This document shows, one piece after another, positions 50,078-59,473 of a DNA stretch of 64,000 bases. The translations under genes and the position numbers were made by a program. Each line of letters opens with the position of its first letter. Position 1 is the first letter of the stretch. The stretch is from positions 62,001 to 126,000 of the forward strand of contig JAIQFV010000004.1 in NCBI GenBank assembly GCA_020073085.1. Direction: 5' to 3'. The notes under the pieces were generated by a model, which saw nothing but the letters and a program-made list of their open reading frames with translations, had not been told where the DNA came from and did no database searches. The DNA comes from Terriglobia bacterium (GTDB lineage Bacteria > Acidobacteriota > Terriglobia > JAIQFV01).

Positions 50078-52525
50078 CTATTGGGTGATGAGTTCGTGAT
50101 GACTGAACCCCAGCTTGACGTCGGTTCCCAGCGCCACCGTACAGGGAGCATCCGGATGTTCGACACGATGGATACTGGCCTGCATGGCGGACATCCAGGG
50201 AAGCTCTTCGATGAGCTGGGACACCCTTCCCAGAAGTTCATCGATCCCGCACTCGATGGGGACCTCCGCACTCTCGGCCAGTTCCCGGACATCATGGTCC
50301 GTTAAAGGGGTAATTCGGATCACCGGATTTTTCCCGGCCCGGCAGAGCCTGATCAGCGGGCCAAAGTGGGGATCGGAGCGGACTTCGAGGCCCAGTTGCT
50401 CATGGGTGCTCTCATCCAGGGAGGCCTCCATGGGGTGTGATCGAATTCCAAAGAAACCGAGGATTTTGAAGGCCCGTTCGCCTTCGACCCACAGAAGGTC
50501 CGCCCCGGCACCTGTGGCAGCGAGCATTGTCTGAACCTCTTGGCGAGCGGATGCGGCCTCGACGTCCTCATACCAGAGCAGGCGTCCGCCGGGTTGGCGG
50601 CGATACGCGGAATACTGGGCGGCGCGGGCCAGCGCGAGTGCCGCCGATTCGGGGAATCGATAGGAGGGGAAAATATGGCGTGAGGGCACTTCCCCGGCGG
50701 GGCTTTCCAAAGCAAATTGGACTGCCCCGGCGGCCCCCATCAGACACAGCAGCGCCGGCTTCAAGACCCCGGTGTTGCGCTCGGCGCGGATGACTCCGCG
50801 ACGGATGGCGCGCCCCACCGGCTTGGAGTCGCAATCCCCGACGCATGCAAAGAGGGCAATCAAGGCATCGACCTCGTCATGCTCAAGTGCCTCCTGCACC
50901 GAACGCTCGTAGGCATCGACCGTGGCCAGGGGCCCCAGGTCTTTCAATCCCGGTCCCGTGATCGTGAGGCCATGAGTCTCACACGCGTCCGCACAGATGG
51001 TGAGCACGCCTCCCGAATTGCTGATGATGGCGACGCGGTTTCCCCGGGGTAACGGCTGATGGGCCAGGAGCACGGCCACGTCGAACATTTCTTCAAGGGT
51101 ATCGGCGCGGATCACTCCGGCCTGGCGAAACAAGACATCGACTTCGACGTCACTCTGACCGACCGCTCCGATATGAGCTCGTGCAGCATCGCGTCCGGCC
51201 CGGCTGCGGGCGCCCTTAACGCAGAGGATCGGCTTTTTAAAGGAGATGCGTCGCGCCACCCGGGCAAACCGGCGGGGATTTCCGAAGGTCTCGAGATAGA
51301 GCAGGGCAATATCCGTCGAGGAATCCTCTTCCCAGAATTGCAGGAGATCGTTTCCGGACACATCCGCCCGATTGCCCGCAGAAACAAAAATCGAGAAACC
51401 AAGTCCCCGCTCTGCCGCGTAATTCAGAATAACAAGCCCCATGGCCGCAGAATGCGAATAGAACCCAATCCTGCCGCGCGGTGGCATGGAGGGGGCAAGG
51501 CTGGCATTCAGACTGACCTCGGGATGAGTGTTCATCAATCCCAGGCAATTCGGTCCCACCAGACGGGCTCCGCTGGACCGGACCAAGTCCACCAGTCTTT
51601 GTTGCTGGGCAGCGCCTTCAGGCCCGCTCTCGGCGAAACCGGAGGTGATGACCAGCAGCGCCTTCGCCCCCGCGCGAATGGATTCCTCAGCCACCTCCAG
51701 AACCTTGGGGGCGGGAACCGCGACCACTACAAGGTCCGCAGGTTCCGGCAAATCCTGTATCGACGGATAAGCGCGAACGCCATGGATGGAGGTGGCCTGG
51801 TTATTGACGGGGAACACCGTCCCCCCGAAATTGCTTTTCAGGATGTTCCGGAAAATCATGCTTCCAATGGCGCCGGGATCCCTCGACGCGCCGATGACCG
51901 CGACGGTGCGGGGTTGTAAGAGAGGAACCAGGGAGTTGGCGGCGGCTATGCGATCGCGGAGTTCGACTCGCTCGCGCAAGGCGCCGGCGCCGCTCACAGG
52001 GAACTGGACGTGAATACTGCCGCCATCCAGCGCCTGCACAACCTCAAACCCGGAATCGCGGAAGACATTGATCATGGCCTGGTTCTCATAAAGGACTTCC
52101 GCTTCGAAGCCCACGAATCCGTTCCCGGCCGCAATCCCGGCCAGACGCTCCAAAAGCAGGGTACTGATTCCCCGCCCCTGGAAGGCGTCTTCTATAAGGA
52201 ACGCCACCTCCGCCTTCCCTCGCACTCCCAGGCTGATGTAATTGCCTACTCCCACTACCCGGGTTTCGGCCTCGTGGCCGACTATCGCCAGAAGACAGAG
52301 GCGATCGCGTGGTTCGCCCGTGCACATAATCTCGATGATGGTCCGGGGGACAAGCGCGACGGCGCCCATGAAGCGCATCTGCAGGCTTTCACGCGAGGTC
52401 CTTTTCATAAGGTCCTCGACCAAGGGCACATCCTCTGCCGTGGCCGTTCGCAGGAGAACTCCCTGGCCGTCGCGTAATAAGACGTACTCGCTGAATTGCT
52501 TTGCCTCAGTAATGATTCTGAACAT
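50078..52525 (-). CDS. Pat-like protein: N-terminal GNAT acetyltransferase fused to CoA-ligase domains
   Basis: An 815-residue fusion with the reverse domain order of the protein at 39504. Residues about 20-175 form a GNAT domain (LLRTATAEDVPLVEDLMKRT; RGISTLLLERLAGIAAGNGF as acetyl-CoA loop). Residues about 205-560 form CoA-binding and ligase domains (TVAVIGASRDPGAIGSMIFR, RLVGPNCLGLMNTHPEVSLN, AHIGAVGQSDVEVDVLFRQA). The remainder is a shortened, divergent ATP-grasp-like region (QTMLAATGAGADLLWVEGER). This arrangement recalls the actinobacterial and Rhodopseudomonas-type lysine acetyltransferases. It lies next to acs, acuC and acuB on the same strand, supporting a role in acetylating acetyl-CoA synthetase. 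The changed ATP-grasp region suggests that ligase activity may be lost. Confidence 0.85.
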   Translation of the reverse strand: MFRIITEAKQFSEYVLLRDGQGVLLRTATAEDVPLVEDLMKRTSRESLQMRFMGAVALVPRTIIEIMCTGEPRDRLCLLAIVGHEAETRVVGVGNYISLGVRGKAEVAFLIEDAFQGRGISTLLLERLAGIAAGNGFVGFEAEVLYENQAMINVFRDSGFEVVQALDGGSIHVQFPVSGAGALRERVELRDRIAAANSLVPLLQPRTVAVIGASRDPGAIGSMIFRNILKSNFGGTVFPVNNQATSIHGVRAYPSIQDLPEPADLVVVAVPAPKVLEVAEESIRAGAKALLVITSGFAESGPEGAAQQQRLVDLVRSSGARLVGPNCLGLMNTHPEVSLNASLAPSMPPRGRIGFYSHSAAMGLVILNYAAERGLGFSIFVSAGNRADVSGNDLLQFWEEDSSTDIALLYLETFGNPRRFARVARRISFKKPILCVKGARSRAGRDAARAHIGAVGQSDVEVDVLFRQAGVIRADTLEEMFDVAVLLAHQPLPRGNRVAIISNSGGVLTICADACETHGLTITGPGLKDLGPLATVDAYERSVQEALEHDEVDALIALFACVGDCDSKPVGRAIRRGVIRAERNTGVLKPALLCLMGAAGAVQFALESPAGEVPSRHIFPSYRFPESAALALARAAQYSAYRRQPGGRLLWYEDVEAASARQEVQTMLAATGAGADLLWVEGERAFKILGFFGIRSHPMEASLDESTHEQLGLEVRSDPHFGPLIRLCRAGKNPVIRITPLTDHDVRELAESAEVPIECGIDELLGRVSQLIEELPWMSAMQASIHRVEHPDAPCTVALGTDVKLGFSHHELITQ

Positions 52526-52680
52526 GGGGAAAGACGCCTTCTATTCGGCTGTCCCATTGCAGGCGCGATTGGACAAAGCCGTGAGATACTGAAGTGTGAA
52601 GTTCATGGTCTGAACATTTGTGACTGTGGGATGCCGAATCCGGTCCCCCCCTGAACCCGCAGGAATCCTGGATGCTCGTC

Positions 52681-54591
52681 TCACTTCTGGTCCGAGATGG
52701 CCTGCTTCATGTGAATCCAGGCGTTGCGGGCATCCTCCACGGAGCCGGCTTCTTCAATCGTGGAAATGTCGCCGGGAGGCTGATTGAGAACGACTGCTTT
52801 CAGCACCCGGCGCATGATCTTGCCGCTTCGCGTCTTGGGGAGTCCATCGACAAAGTTGATTTCTCCGATGACGGCAAAGGCTCCCAGTTCCTTGCGCAAC
52901 GTTTGGGAAAGTTCTTTGCGCAGTTCATCCGAAGCAGCATGTCCCTTCTTCAACACCACGAAGGCGCTGATCACCTCACCCCGCAGTTCATCCTGGCGGC
53001 CACAAACGCCCGCTTCGGCAACGGCAGGATGCGTGAGGAACCCGGACTCCACTTCGATGGTTCCGATGCGGTGACCGGCAATGTTCATGACCTCGTCCGC
53101 CCGGCCCGCCACCCACACATATCCATCCTCATCAATGTGTGCTGAATCGCCGGTGAAGTAGACTCCCTTGATTCTCTCCCAATAGTCCCGGCCATATCGC
53201 TCCGGCTCACCCCACAAACGAGCCGTCAGTCCGGGAAAGGGTCGTTTGACGACAAGGATCCCTTTTTCCCCCGGAGGGCACGGTTTTCCATCCAGCGACA
53301 TCACAGCCACTTCCTTTCCGGGCAAGGGAAGGGATGCAGAGCCGGGCTTGATGGGGACCATACCGAGCCCATAAGGATTTCCAAGGACCGGGCCGCCGGT
53401 TTCAGTCTGCCAGTAATGATCGATCACCGGAATACGATTATCGAAGACCTTTTTTTGGAGCCATTCCCAGGCGGATGGATTGAGCGTTTCGCCGGCGCAA
53501 AAAACGCGGTCCAGGGAGGAGAAGTCATATTGTTTGGCAACCGCCTCGCCGTACCGCATCAGAAGGCGAACCGCCGTGGGTGAAGTAAAGATGGCGTTCA
53601 CCTTAAATTCTTCAATAATGCGCCACAGCGTGTCCGGCCCGGGATAATCCAAGGCGCCCTCGTAAGCCACCGAAGTGCAGCCGAGCAACAGCGGAGCATA
53701 AACGATGTAACTGTGGCCAACCACCCATCCAATATCAGAGGTTGCCCACCAGACATCCGTCTCCTTTAATCCAAAACACCAGCGGGCGGAACTGGTGATC
53801 CCGACGGCGTAGTCGCCATGCGTGTGCACGCAGATCTTGGGCTTGGCGGAGGTTCCCGAGGTCGCAAGAATGTAAGCGGGCTCGTTGGATTCCATAATTT
53901 CATGGCGGCTGTCTTTCCCGATCCCCCCTTCAAGAAACTTGTCCCATCCAATGTCGCGGCCCGGGGTCATGGCCGGCGGTTCTTTCCTCCGCTGCAAGAC
54001 AATGACATGTTCGACCCCCTTTTCGACCTTGGAGACGGCTTCATCCACAAGGCCTTTGAGAGCAACCTCTCCACCTTTACGATAGGCAATGTCGCTCGTG
54101 AAGACCAGCTTTGATTGGCTGGCGGCAATGCGGTCCGCAAGAGCGCTGGCGGCGAATCCAGCGAAGACCGCACAGTGGATGGCTCCGATGCGCACGGTGG
54201 CAAGCATGGTGAAAATCGCCTCGGGACAGGTGGGCATGTAAATGGTCAATGTGTCGCCTCGCTTGATGCCGAGACCTCGCAATGCGGCGGCGATGCGCTT
54301 GACCTCGAACAGGGTCTGGGCATAGGTGAAGACCCTCCGCTCGCCCCGTTCATTGGTGTAGATGATGGCGGCCTTCCCTCCATTCCCTCGCGCCACCTGG
54401 ACATCCAGACAGTTATAGGCCAAATTGGTTTGCGCATTGATAAACCAGCGGAAGGTAGGAAAGTCCCACTGAAAGACTTTATCCCATTTCCGAAACCAGG
54501 GAAGCTGGTCAGCGGCGCGGCCCCAGAAGACATCCGGATCTTCTGTCGCTTCTCGTCTCCAGCGGTCGACGACGGGATTGACGGTTTGCAT
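52681..54591 (-). CDS. acs: Acetate--CoA ligase (acetyl-CoA synthetase)
   Basis: A 636-residue AMP-forming acetyl-CoA synthetase. I start at 54591 (MQTVNPVVDRWRREATEDPD) after AAGGGAGAAA; the much longer frame upstream has no family sequence. Motifs: FRWFINAQTNLAYNCLDVQV, YILATSGTSAKPKICVHTHG (ATP loop, with SAKPKI instead of TGKPKG), VIDHYWQTETGGPVLGNPYG (A5, substrate-pocket Trp), VYFTGDSAHIDEDGYVWVAG and PKTRSGKIMRRVLK with the catalytic, Pat-targeted lysine. It activates acetate for the glyoxylate shunt and biosynthesis. It is flanked by an acetyltransferase-fusion gene and an acuC-type deacetylase gene. Confidence 0.95.
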   Translation of the reverse strand: MQTVNPVVDRWRREATEDPDVFWGRAADQLPWFRKWDKVFQWDFPTFRWFINAQTNLAYNCLDVQVARGNGGKAAIIYTNERGERRVFTYAQTLFEVKRIAAALRGLGIKRGDTLTIYMPTCPEAIFTMLATVRIGAIHCAVFAGFAASALADRIAASQSKLVFTSDIAYRKGGEVALKGLVDEAVSKVEKGVEHVIVLQRRKEPPAMTPGRDIGWDKFLEGGIGKDSRHEIMESNEPAYILATSGTSAKPKICVHTHGDYAVGITSSARWCFGLKETDVWWATSDIGWVVGHSYIVYAPLLLGCTSVAYEGALDYPGPDTLWRIIEEFKVNAIFTSPTAVRLLMRYGEAVAKQYDFSSLDRVFCAGETLNPSAWEWLQKKVFDNRIPVIDHYWQTETGGPVLGNPYGLGMVPIKPGSASLPLPGKEVAVMSLDGKPCPPGEKGILVVKRPFPGLTARLWGEPERYGRDYWERIKGVYFTGDSAHIDEDGYVWVAGRADEVMNIAGHRIGTIEVESGFLTHPAVAEAGVCGRQDELRGEVISAFVVLKKGHAASDELRKELSQTLRKELGAFAVIGEINFVDGLPKTRSGKIMRRVLKAVVLNQPPGDISTIEEAGSVEDARNAWIHMKQAISDQK

Positions 54592-54748
54592 GACGATTTC
54601 TCCCTTCGGTCGTGTCAGGTTCCTTGATGTATTTCTCCCCGACTCTTCAGGCGGAATTCCCTGGGGCGCGTGTTTCAGGTCGCAGTGTTGCTTTCGGCGC
54701 TCTTGTCGTGCCTGCTCTTCGTCCCCGTCACCTCTCAGTTCCCGATGT

Positions 54749-55882
54749 TCAGTACCAGTAACGGCAGGTCGCGTCGAGGAGTCGGTCAGCGACCTGACGG
54801 TTGTGACGGGCGATCTCGGCTCGCTGGGCCGGCTCCGGATATCCCGGATTGGGGTCTTGGAGAGTAGCGGGGAGGCTTTGTCCCAGCCGCTGGCTCCACT
54901 TCGAGACCCACTCAGGGGGCAGGTCATGGTCGATCGGGAGGTCGTTGAGGAGTAAGTAAAGTATAGCCCACACACGGGGGACCGCCGTCAATGAGTACCC
55001 CCCTCCCAGCGTGAAGATGACCTTGCCATTGGCATACTGATCGGCATACTCAAGGATGCGGCGAAAGATCTGTTCGTAATCCCGGGACGTCAACATCAGG
55101 TCGGCGAGAGGATCTGAATAGTGTGCATCCGCCCCCGCCTGGACAAGAAGGACTCCCGGCCCAAAGCGTTGCAGGGCCACAGGGAGGACTTTTTCGAAAA
55201 CTTCAAGATAGCTCTCTCCCTCAGTGTAAGGCTGAAGTGGAATGTTCAATTTCAGTCCACGGCCCACGCCCACGCCCAGTTCGTGAATTTCTCCCGTGCC
55301 GGGAAAAAGAAATTGACCCGACTCGTGCAGGCTGATCGTCAGGACATGCTCGTCGTTGTAGAGGATCTGCTGCACCCCATCGCCGTGGTGCACGTCAATA
55401 TCGAGGTAAGCGACCCACAGGCCCTTTTGGATGAGGTACCGGATGGCTACGGCCAGGTCGTTGTAGATACAAAACCCGGAGGCGCTTCCCCGCCGGGCGT
55501 GGTGCAGGCCTCCCCCGAGTTGAAGGGCGCGCTTCTCGGCACCCTCGCCCACGAGTCGAGCGGCATGCAGGGTTCCTCCCACAAGCCACCGGGCTGCCAG
55601 GTCCATGCCGGGGAAGGCCGGATTGTCCGGTGTGCCCAGTCCGTAATCCTCACAATCCGGAACGTCTTCACCCGCGCTCAACGCCTCCACCCTTCGCACG
55701 AATTCCTCGTCGTGGACCGTGAGAATGTCCTCCCGCGCCGCAGGTTCGGGAGCGATGGTCTCGACCGGATGGCCCAGGACACCGAGGAGTTCCAGAAGCA
55801 TCTCGATGCGTACTGGGCTGAATGGGTGCTCCGCCCCAAACGCGTACGTCTGGTAGGCTGGATGATAGATCACCGAAGGCAT
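54749..55882 (-). CDS. acuC: AcuC-type histone deacetylase family protein
   Basis: A 377-residue zinc-dependent deacetylase of the class I HDAC/AcuC family. I start at ATG 55882 (MPSVIYHPAYQTYAFGAEHP). Signature residues: LGGGLHHARRGSASGFCIYN (catalytic His pair and tyrosine-loop region), VAYLDIDVHHGDGVQ (zinc Asp and His), VLLVQAGADAHYSDPLADL (second zinc Asp) and LGGGYSLTAVPR (Tyr). In Bacillus, AcuC removes acetyl from the catalytic lysine of AcsA and is encoded with acuA and acuB next to acsA. The same pairing occurs here. Its start overlaps the end of the acuB-like gene by 13 bases. Confidence 0.93.
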   Translation of the reverse strand: MPSVIYHPAYQTYAFGAEHPFSPVRIEMLLELLGVLGHPVETIAPEPAAREDILTVHDEEFVRRVEALSAGEDVPDCEDYGLGTPDNPAFPGMDLAARWLVGGTLHAARLVGEGAEKRALQLGGGLHHARRGSASGFCIYNDLAVAIRYLIQKGLWVAYLDIDVHHGDGVQQILYNDEHVLTISLHESGQFLFPGTGEIHELGVGVGRGLKLNIPLQPYTEGESYLEVFEKVLPVALQRFGPGVLLVQAGADAHYSDPLADLMLTSRDYEQIFRRILEYADQYANGKVIFTLGGGYSLTAVPRVWAILYLLLNDLPIDHDLPPEWVSKWSQRLGQSLPATLQDPNPGYPEPAQRAEIARHNRQVADRLLDATCRYWY

Positions 55883-56499
55883 GGTTTCTCGGGTGGCCAA
55901 AGAACTTCAAACTCATCGCGCCGGAGAGCCTGCGCCAGGGAATGATTGTCGATGGAGTTCACGCGTAAAACCGCTCTCACAACACTTTGTCCTTCCGGAT
56001 AGGTCAGGATCGAATGGATGTTCAGATCCCGGTGACTCATGAAACTCGTAAGTCGGGCCAACTCACCCGGCCGGTCAGAAAGGCGGACCTCCAGGCGGCT
56101 CGTCGGTTTGTCGACTCCGGTCATCCGAATCAAGGCGTCCAACAGGTCGATGCCGGTGATAATGCCGATCAACCGGTCGTCTTCCAGCACGGGCAGGCAT
56201 CCGATCTTGAGCTCGCGCATGGTTTTCGCGGACTCCTCGACAGGATCCCAGGGGTCCGCAGTACGGGGCGAGCGGCTCATGACTTCAGCCACCTTGGCCC
56301 CGGGAAGAAACGGGGTGTGCGAAAGGGCGCTTGTCGCAAGTCTGAGGTCGCGGTCGGTAACGACACCGACGAGTCTGCCGCTCTCGAGAATGGGAAGGTG
56401 ACGGATCCTTCTTTCCTGCATGGTCCGGTAGGCGTCTTCCAGCGTGGTTTCCGATCCGATGGTGATGACCGGCCCTTTGATAATGTCCCGAACAAACAT
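55870..56499 (-). CDS. acuB: AcuB-like protein with two CBS domains and an ACT domain
   Basis: A 209-residue protein. Two CBS domains (Bateman pair) occupy about residues 1-130: FVRDIIKGPVITIGSETTLE, RIRHLPILESGRLVGVVTDR and AKTMRELKIGCLPVLEDDRL. An ACT-like domain follows (TSRLEVRLSDRPGELARLTS, about 137-200). This is the AcuB architecture of Bacillus, whose gene sits between acuA and acuC. CBS pairs bind adenylates such as AMP, ATP or NAD-related ligands, so the protein may sense energy state and influence the acetylation cycle; the direct mechanism is unknown. The stop overlaps the acuC start, indicating coupling. Confidence 0.88.
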   Translation of the reverse strand: MFVRDIIKGPVITIGSETTLEDAYRTMQERRIRHLPILESGRLVGVVTDRDLRLATSALSHTPFLPGAKVAEVMSRSPRTADPWDPVEESAKTMRELKIGCLPVLEDDRLIGIITGIDLLDALIRMTGVDKPTSRLEVRLSDRPGELARLTSFMSHRDLNIHSILTYPEGQSVVRAVLRVNSIDNHSLAQALRRDEFEVLWPPEKPCLR

Positions 56500-56761
56500 G
56501 ACATGGCCTCACTTTTCTTTGGAGAGGTGCAGCCTTCAGCTCCGCGGCGAACTCCTGCAAATTCAATGCAGGACACACCGTGAAACTCAATTGCCTTGAG
56601 AACGGATGCGCACGGAAAGGAGAGACGGAATGGCTGCCCGGTTCACGGGGACAGTGGATGGCGCTTCCGACGGATGACCTGCCCTGACCGGACGAAGCAT
56701 ATCAACACCTGAGCGCCTTCCGCAATCCTGATCGCAAATCCCTTCCTTCTCTCAAGTCGAA
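56500..56761. other. Intergenic spacer between glcF and acuB
   Basis: About 260 bases, with the acuB promoter expected within. No gene or terminator with a T-run was recognised. Confidence 0.35.
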
Positions 56762-58105
56762 TCAATCCGGGTCGCTGCAGGGGGAGACGCCGCGGATTGA
56801 CGCGTCCACGAGCTCGATCATGTGAACGACCGGCATTTCGCGCCCGGCGCGCTGAAGGCCCCCGCGCAATTGTAGCAGGCACCCGGGATTGCCGGAGACC
56901 ACCATCCGGGCGCCCGTGGAGAGGAGGTTCTGGACCTTGCGATCACCGAGTTGCCGGGCGGTGTCCGCCTCCACCAGATTGTAAATGCCGGCGGAGCCGC
57001 AACAAATGGCTGCATCCGGAAGATCGATCAACTCGAGGTCGGGGATGGTCCGGAGCACCGCGCGCGGTTGATTTCTGACGCCCTGTGCGTGCTGGAGGTG
57101 GCAGGAATCGTGGTAGCCCACGCAAAGCGGGATGGAATGGCGCGGGGCGCGTACCGGGAGTTCGGCGAGCACTTCCGAGATATCCTTGCATTTCGCCGAA
57201 AACACCCGGGCCCGTTCCGCATACTGAGGATCATCACGCAACAGGTGCCCATATTCTTTCATGGTAGAGCCACATCCGGCCGCGTTGATCACAATGGCAT
57301 CGACCTCCAGGCGTTCAAACACGTCGATCATCCGCCGCGCCAGGTGGAGTGAATCCTCTTCCTGTCCCGCGTGAACCATCAACGCGCCGCAACATCCCTG
57401 CTCCCGGGGGATAAACACCTCGCACCCTTCGGCGGCCAGAACGCGCGCTGTCGCGGCGTTGACGTGGGCAAAGAAAACGCTCTGCACGCAGCCGGTCAGC
57501 AGCCCCACTTTTCGGCGCACAGGTCCCTGGGCGGGGATACGAACGGCGAGGTTCTGCCGGAACGATTTTAAGGAAAGCTCCGGAAGGAGCGCTTCCATGG
57601 TCCGCAGGCTCGAGGGAATTAGCTTTGTCAGACCCGCGGATCGGGAAAGTCTTTGAAGGCCTGATTTCTGGTAAAGCAGGGCGGGAATCAATAACAGCCG
57701 CAGCCGCGAGGGATAAGGGAAAATCTCAAAAATCAGCCGGCGGAAGGCGCGTTCGAAAAAGGGGCGTGGATGGCGGCGCTCAATCTGAGCACGAGTAGCT
57801 TCAATCAGCTTGTCGTACTGAACCCCCGAAGGACAGGCGGGAACGCAGGCCATGCATCCCAAGCAGCGGTCGATGTGGGTCACGAAGGTGTCGGTCATGC
57901 CGATCTGACCTTCGCTGGCCATCTTCATGAGATAAATGCGACCGCGGGGCGAATCCATCTCTTTCCCCCAGAGGGCATAGGTGGGGCAGGTGGGCAAGCA
58001 GAATCCGCAGTGGACGCAGTCGTCGATCAGGTCAGTCGAAGGCGGGTGGTGGTCATCGAAGCCGATGACCGGTAGAACGTCATTTTCAAGAACGGGCGGC
58101 GGCAT
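56762..58105 (-). CDS. glcF: Glycolate oxidase iron-sulfur subunit
   Basis: A 447-residue electron-transfer subunit. Two ferredoxin-type 4Fe-4S motifs, CVHCGFCLPTCPTYALWGKE (about 30) and CLGCMACVPACPSGVQYDKL (about 83), are followed by two CCG-type cysteine-rich domains (EQGCCGALMVHAGQEEDSLH and AICCGSAGIYNLVEADTARQ), with NAAGCGSTMKEYGHLL between. It passes electrons from GlcD/GlcE flavin to the quinone pool at the membrane. The ATG overlaps the glcE stop in an ATGA, as expected for a coupled operon. The CCG domains are complete. Confidence 0.93.
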   Translation of the reverse strand: MPPPVLENDVLPVIGFDDHHPPSTDLIDDCVHCGFCLPTCPTYALWGKEMDSPRGRIYLMKMASEGQIGMTDTFVTHIDRCLGCMACVPACPSGVQYDKLIEATRAQIERRHPRPFFERAFRRLIFEIFPYPSRLRLLLIPALLYQKSGLQRLSRSAGLTKLIPSSLRTMEALLPELSLKSFRQNLAVRIPAQGPVRRKVGLLTGCVQSVFFAHVNAATARVLAAEGCEVFIPREQGCCGALMVHAGQEEDSLHLARRMIDVFERLEVDAIVINAAGCGSTMKEYGHLLRDDPQYAERARVFSAKCKDISEVLAELPVRAPRHSIPLCVGYHDSCHLQHAQGVRNQPRAVLRTIPDLELIDLPDAAICCGSAGIYNLVEADTARQLGDRKVQNLLSTGARMVVSGNPGCLLQLRGGLQRAGREMPVVHMIELVDASIRGVSPCSDPD

Positions 58106-59382
58106 CAGATCCCTCCCACGAATCGCCCTGGATTGAGAATTGCGGCCGGATCAAACTGCTCTTTGACACGATGCATCAAACCCTCGGAGTCCCCCACCGG
58201 GCCCCACACATCAATGTGGGACTTGACGGCAAGGGGACAATGCAGAACCACGAGCGTCCCTTCCAGTGAGTCCAATTCCGTGCGCAGATGGGTGATCACC
58301 CTGAACCAGTCCAAATCATTTTCTCCATCAAGGCGCAGGAACCCCAAACCAAGCCCTTGAGCGACCAACCGGGGTGAAAGCCGCAGCTGCTTCGAAGCCC
58401 GGATGACGGCATCACACAAGGCGCCCAGTTGCGAGGGGAGCACGCTGAACTTGCAGAGAAGCGACGGGTCCTTCCCGGCCCAAAGCGCCTGGCGTTCTTT
58501 CCAGACCTCCGGTGGAGTCTCGACCTGTTGCGCTTTTGTGATGAGGGACAACAACTGACGGACTTGCGCGTCGATGCCCTCGGGTGTCCCTTCGAAGCGG
58601 ACGTCCATCTGCGGCGGGTTGTTCGAGTCGGCGCGAATCTGCAGGCCGGTGTAGGCGAGCTTGGAATCCTGGACGGCCAGGACGGACTGGTTCATCGAGG
58701 CAGTGTCCGGCGTTGAAAAACTCAAGCTCCGGATCGCCCGCGGCAAGGGATGAAGCCGGAAGATTGCCTGGGTGATGACGCCCAGCGTCCCCAGCGAACC
58801 TGTGGCCAATTTTGGGAGATCGTACCCGGCCACATTCTTGACCACCTTGCCTCCGCTCTTGGCCAGGGTTCCGTCGGGCAGCGCCAGAGTGATTCCGATG
58901 ATCAGGTCCCGAAGCGCTCCAAAACGGACGCGATAGGTGCCGCTGTCATTGGCGGCGAGAACGCCGCCAATGGTTGCACGCTCCGGCCACAAAGCATCCA
59001 GGGCCAGGCCCTGGCCGTGCTCTCCAAGCACCTTTTGGAACTCTTCCACAGTGCAGCCTGCTTCGACCGTGGCCGTCATATCGGCCCAGGCATGTTCCAC
59101 GACGCGGTTCAGGCGCAACGTCGAAAGCACCAGTTCCGCGTGTCGCGGGAGATTCCCCCATTCGAGCTTTGTCCCATGGCCGCGTGGAACCACGTGGACA
59201 CCGAGAGAATTCGCGCAACGCAGCACGCGGGCCAGTTCGTCGTCGTTGCCCGGCTCCGCGATCCATTGGGGTCGGATTCCGTCCACGGCGTCGGCCGCCG
59301 TTGCCGGTGAGAAATGATCAGCGCCGACAAGGGCGCTCAGTTCAGAGGCCGGCACTTCCGTTTCCACTTTAGAGTCACTCAC
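58105..59382 (-). CDS. glcE: Glycolate oxidase FAD-binding subunit
   Basis: A 425-residue FAD-binding protein of the PCMH/VAO type, smaller and more divergent than GlcD, as usual for GlcE. The start is GTG at 59382. FAD-binding features: IAEPGNDDELARVLRCANSL, VVPRGHGTKLEWGNLP, GTIGGVLAANDSG-like IGGVLAANDSGTYRVRFGAL and DLIIGITLALPDG, then KSGGKVVKNVAGYDLPKLAT. It forms the dehydrogenase with GlcD and GlcF; alone it is not known to be active. Its stop overlaps the glcF start (ATGA). glcD lies 91 bases upstream. Confidence 0.93.
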   Translation of the reverse strand: MSDSKVETEVPASELSALVGADHFSPATAADAVDGIRPQWIAEPGNDDELARVLRCANSLGVHVVPRGHGTKLEWGNLPRHAELVLSTLRLNRVVEHAWADMTATVEAGCTVEEFQKVLGEHGQGLALDALWPERATIGGVLAANDSGTYRVRFGALRDLIIGITLALPDGTLAKSGGKVVKNVAGYDLPKLATGSLGTLGVITQAIFRLHPLPRAIRSLSFSTPDTASMNQSVLAVQDSKLAYTGLQIRADSNNPPQMDVRFEGTPEGIDAQVRQLLSLITKAQQVETPPEVWKERQALWAGKDPSLLCKFSVLPSQLGALCDAVIRASKQLRLSPRLVAQGLGLGFLRLDGENDLDWFRVITHLRTELDSLEGTLVVLHCPLAVKSHIDVWGPVGDSEGLMHRVKEQFDPAAILNPGRFVGGI

Positions 59383-59473
59383 GATTCACGCCTTTTCAGA
59401 GTCCCGGAAGGGAGAATGGGGCCCTGTCCTTCCACCACAAAAACCGGCGTCCGGGAGGTCCGGTCAATCCCTC

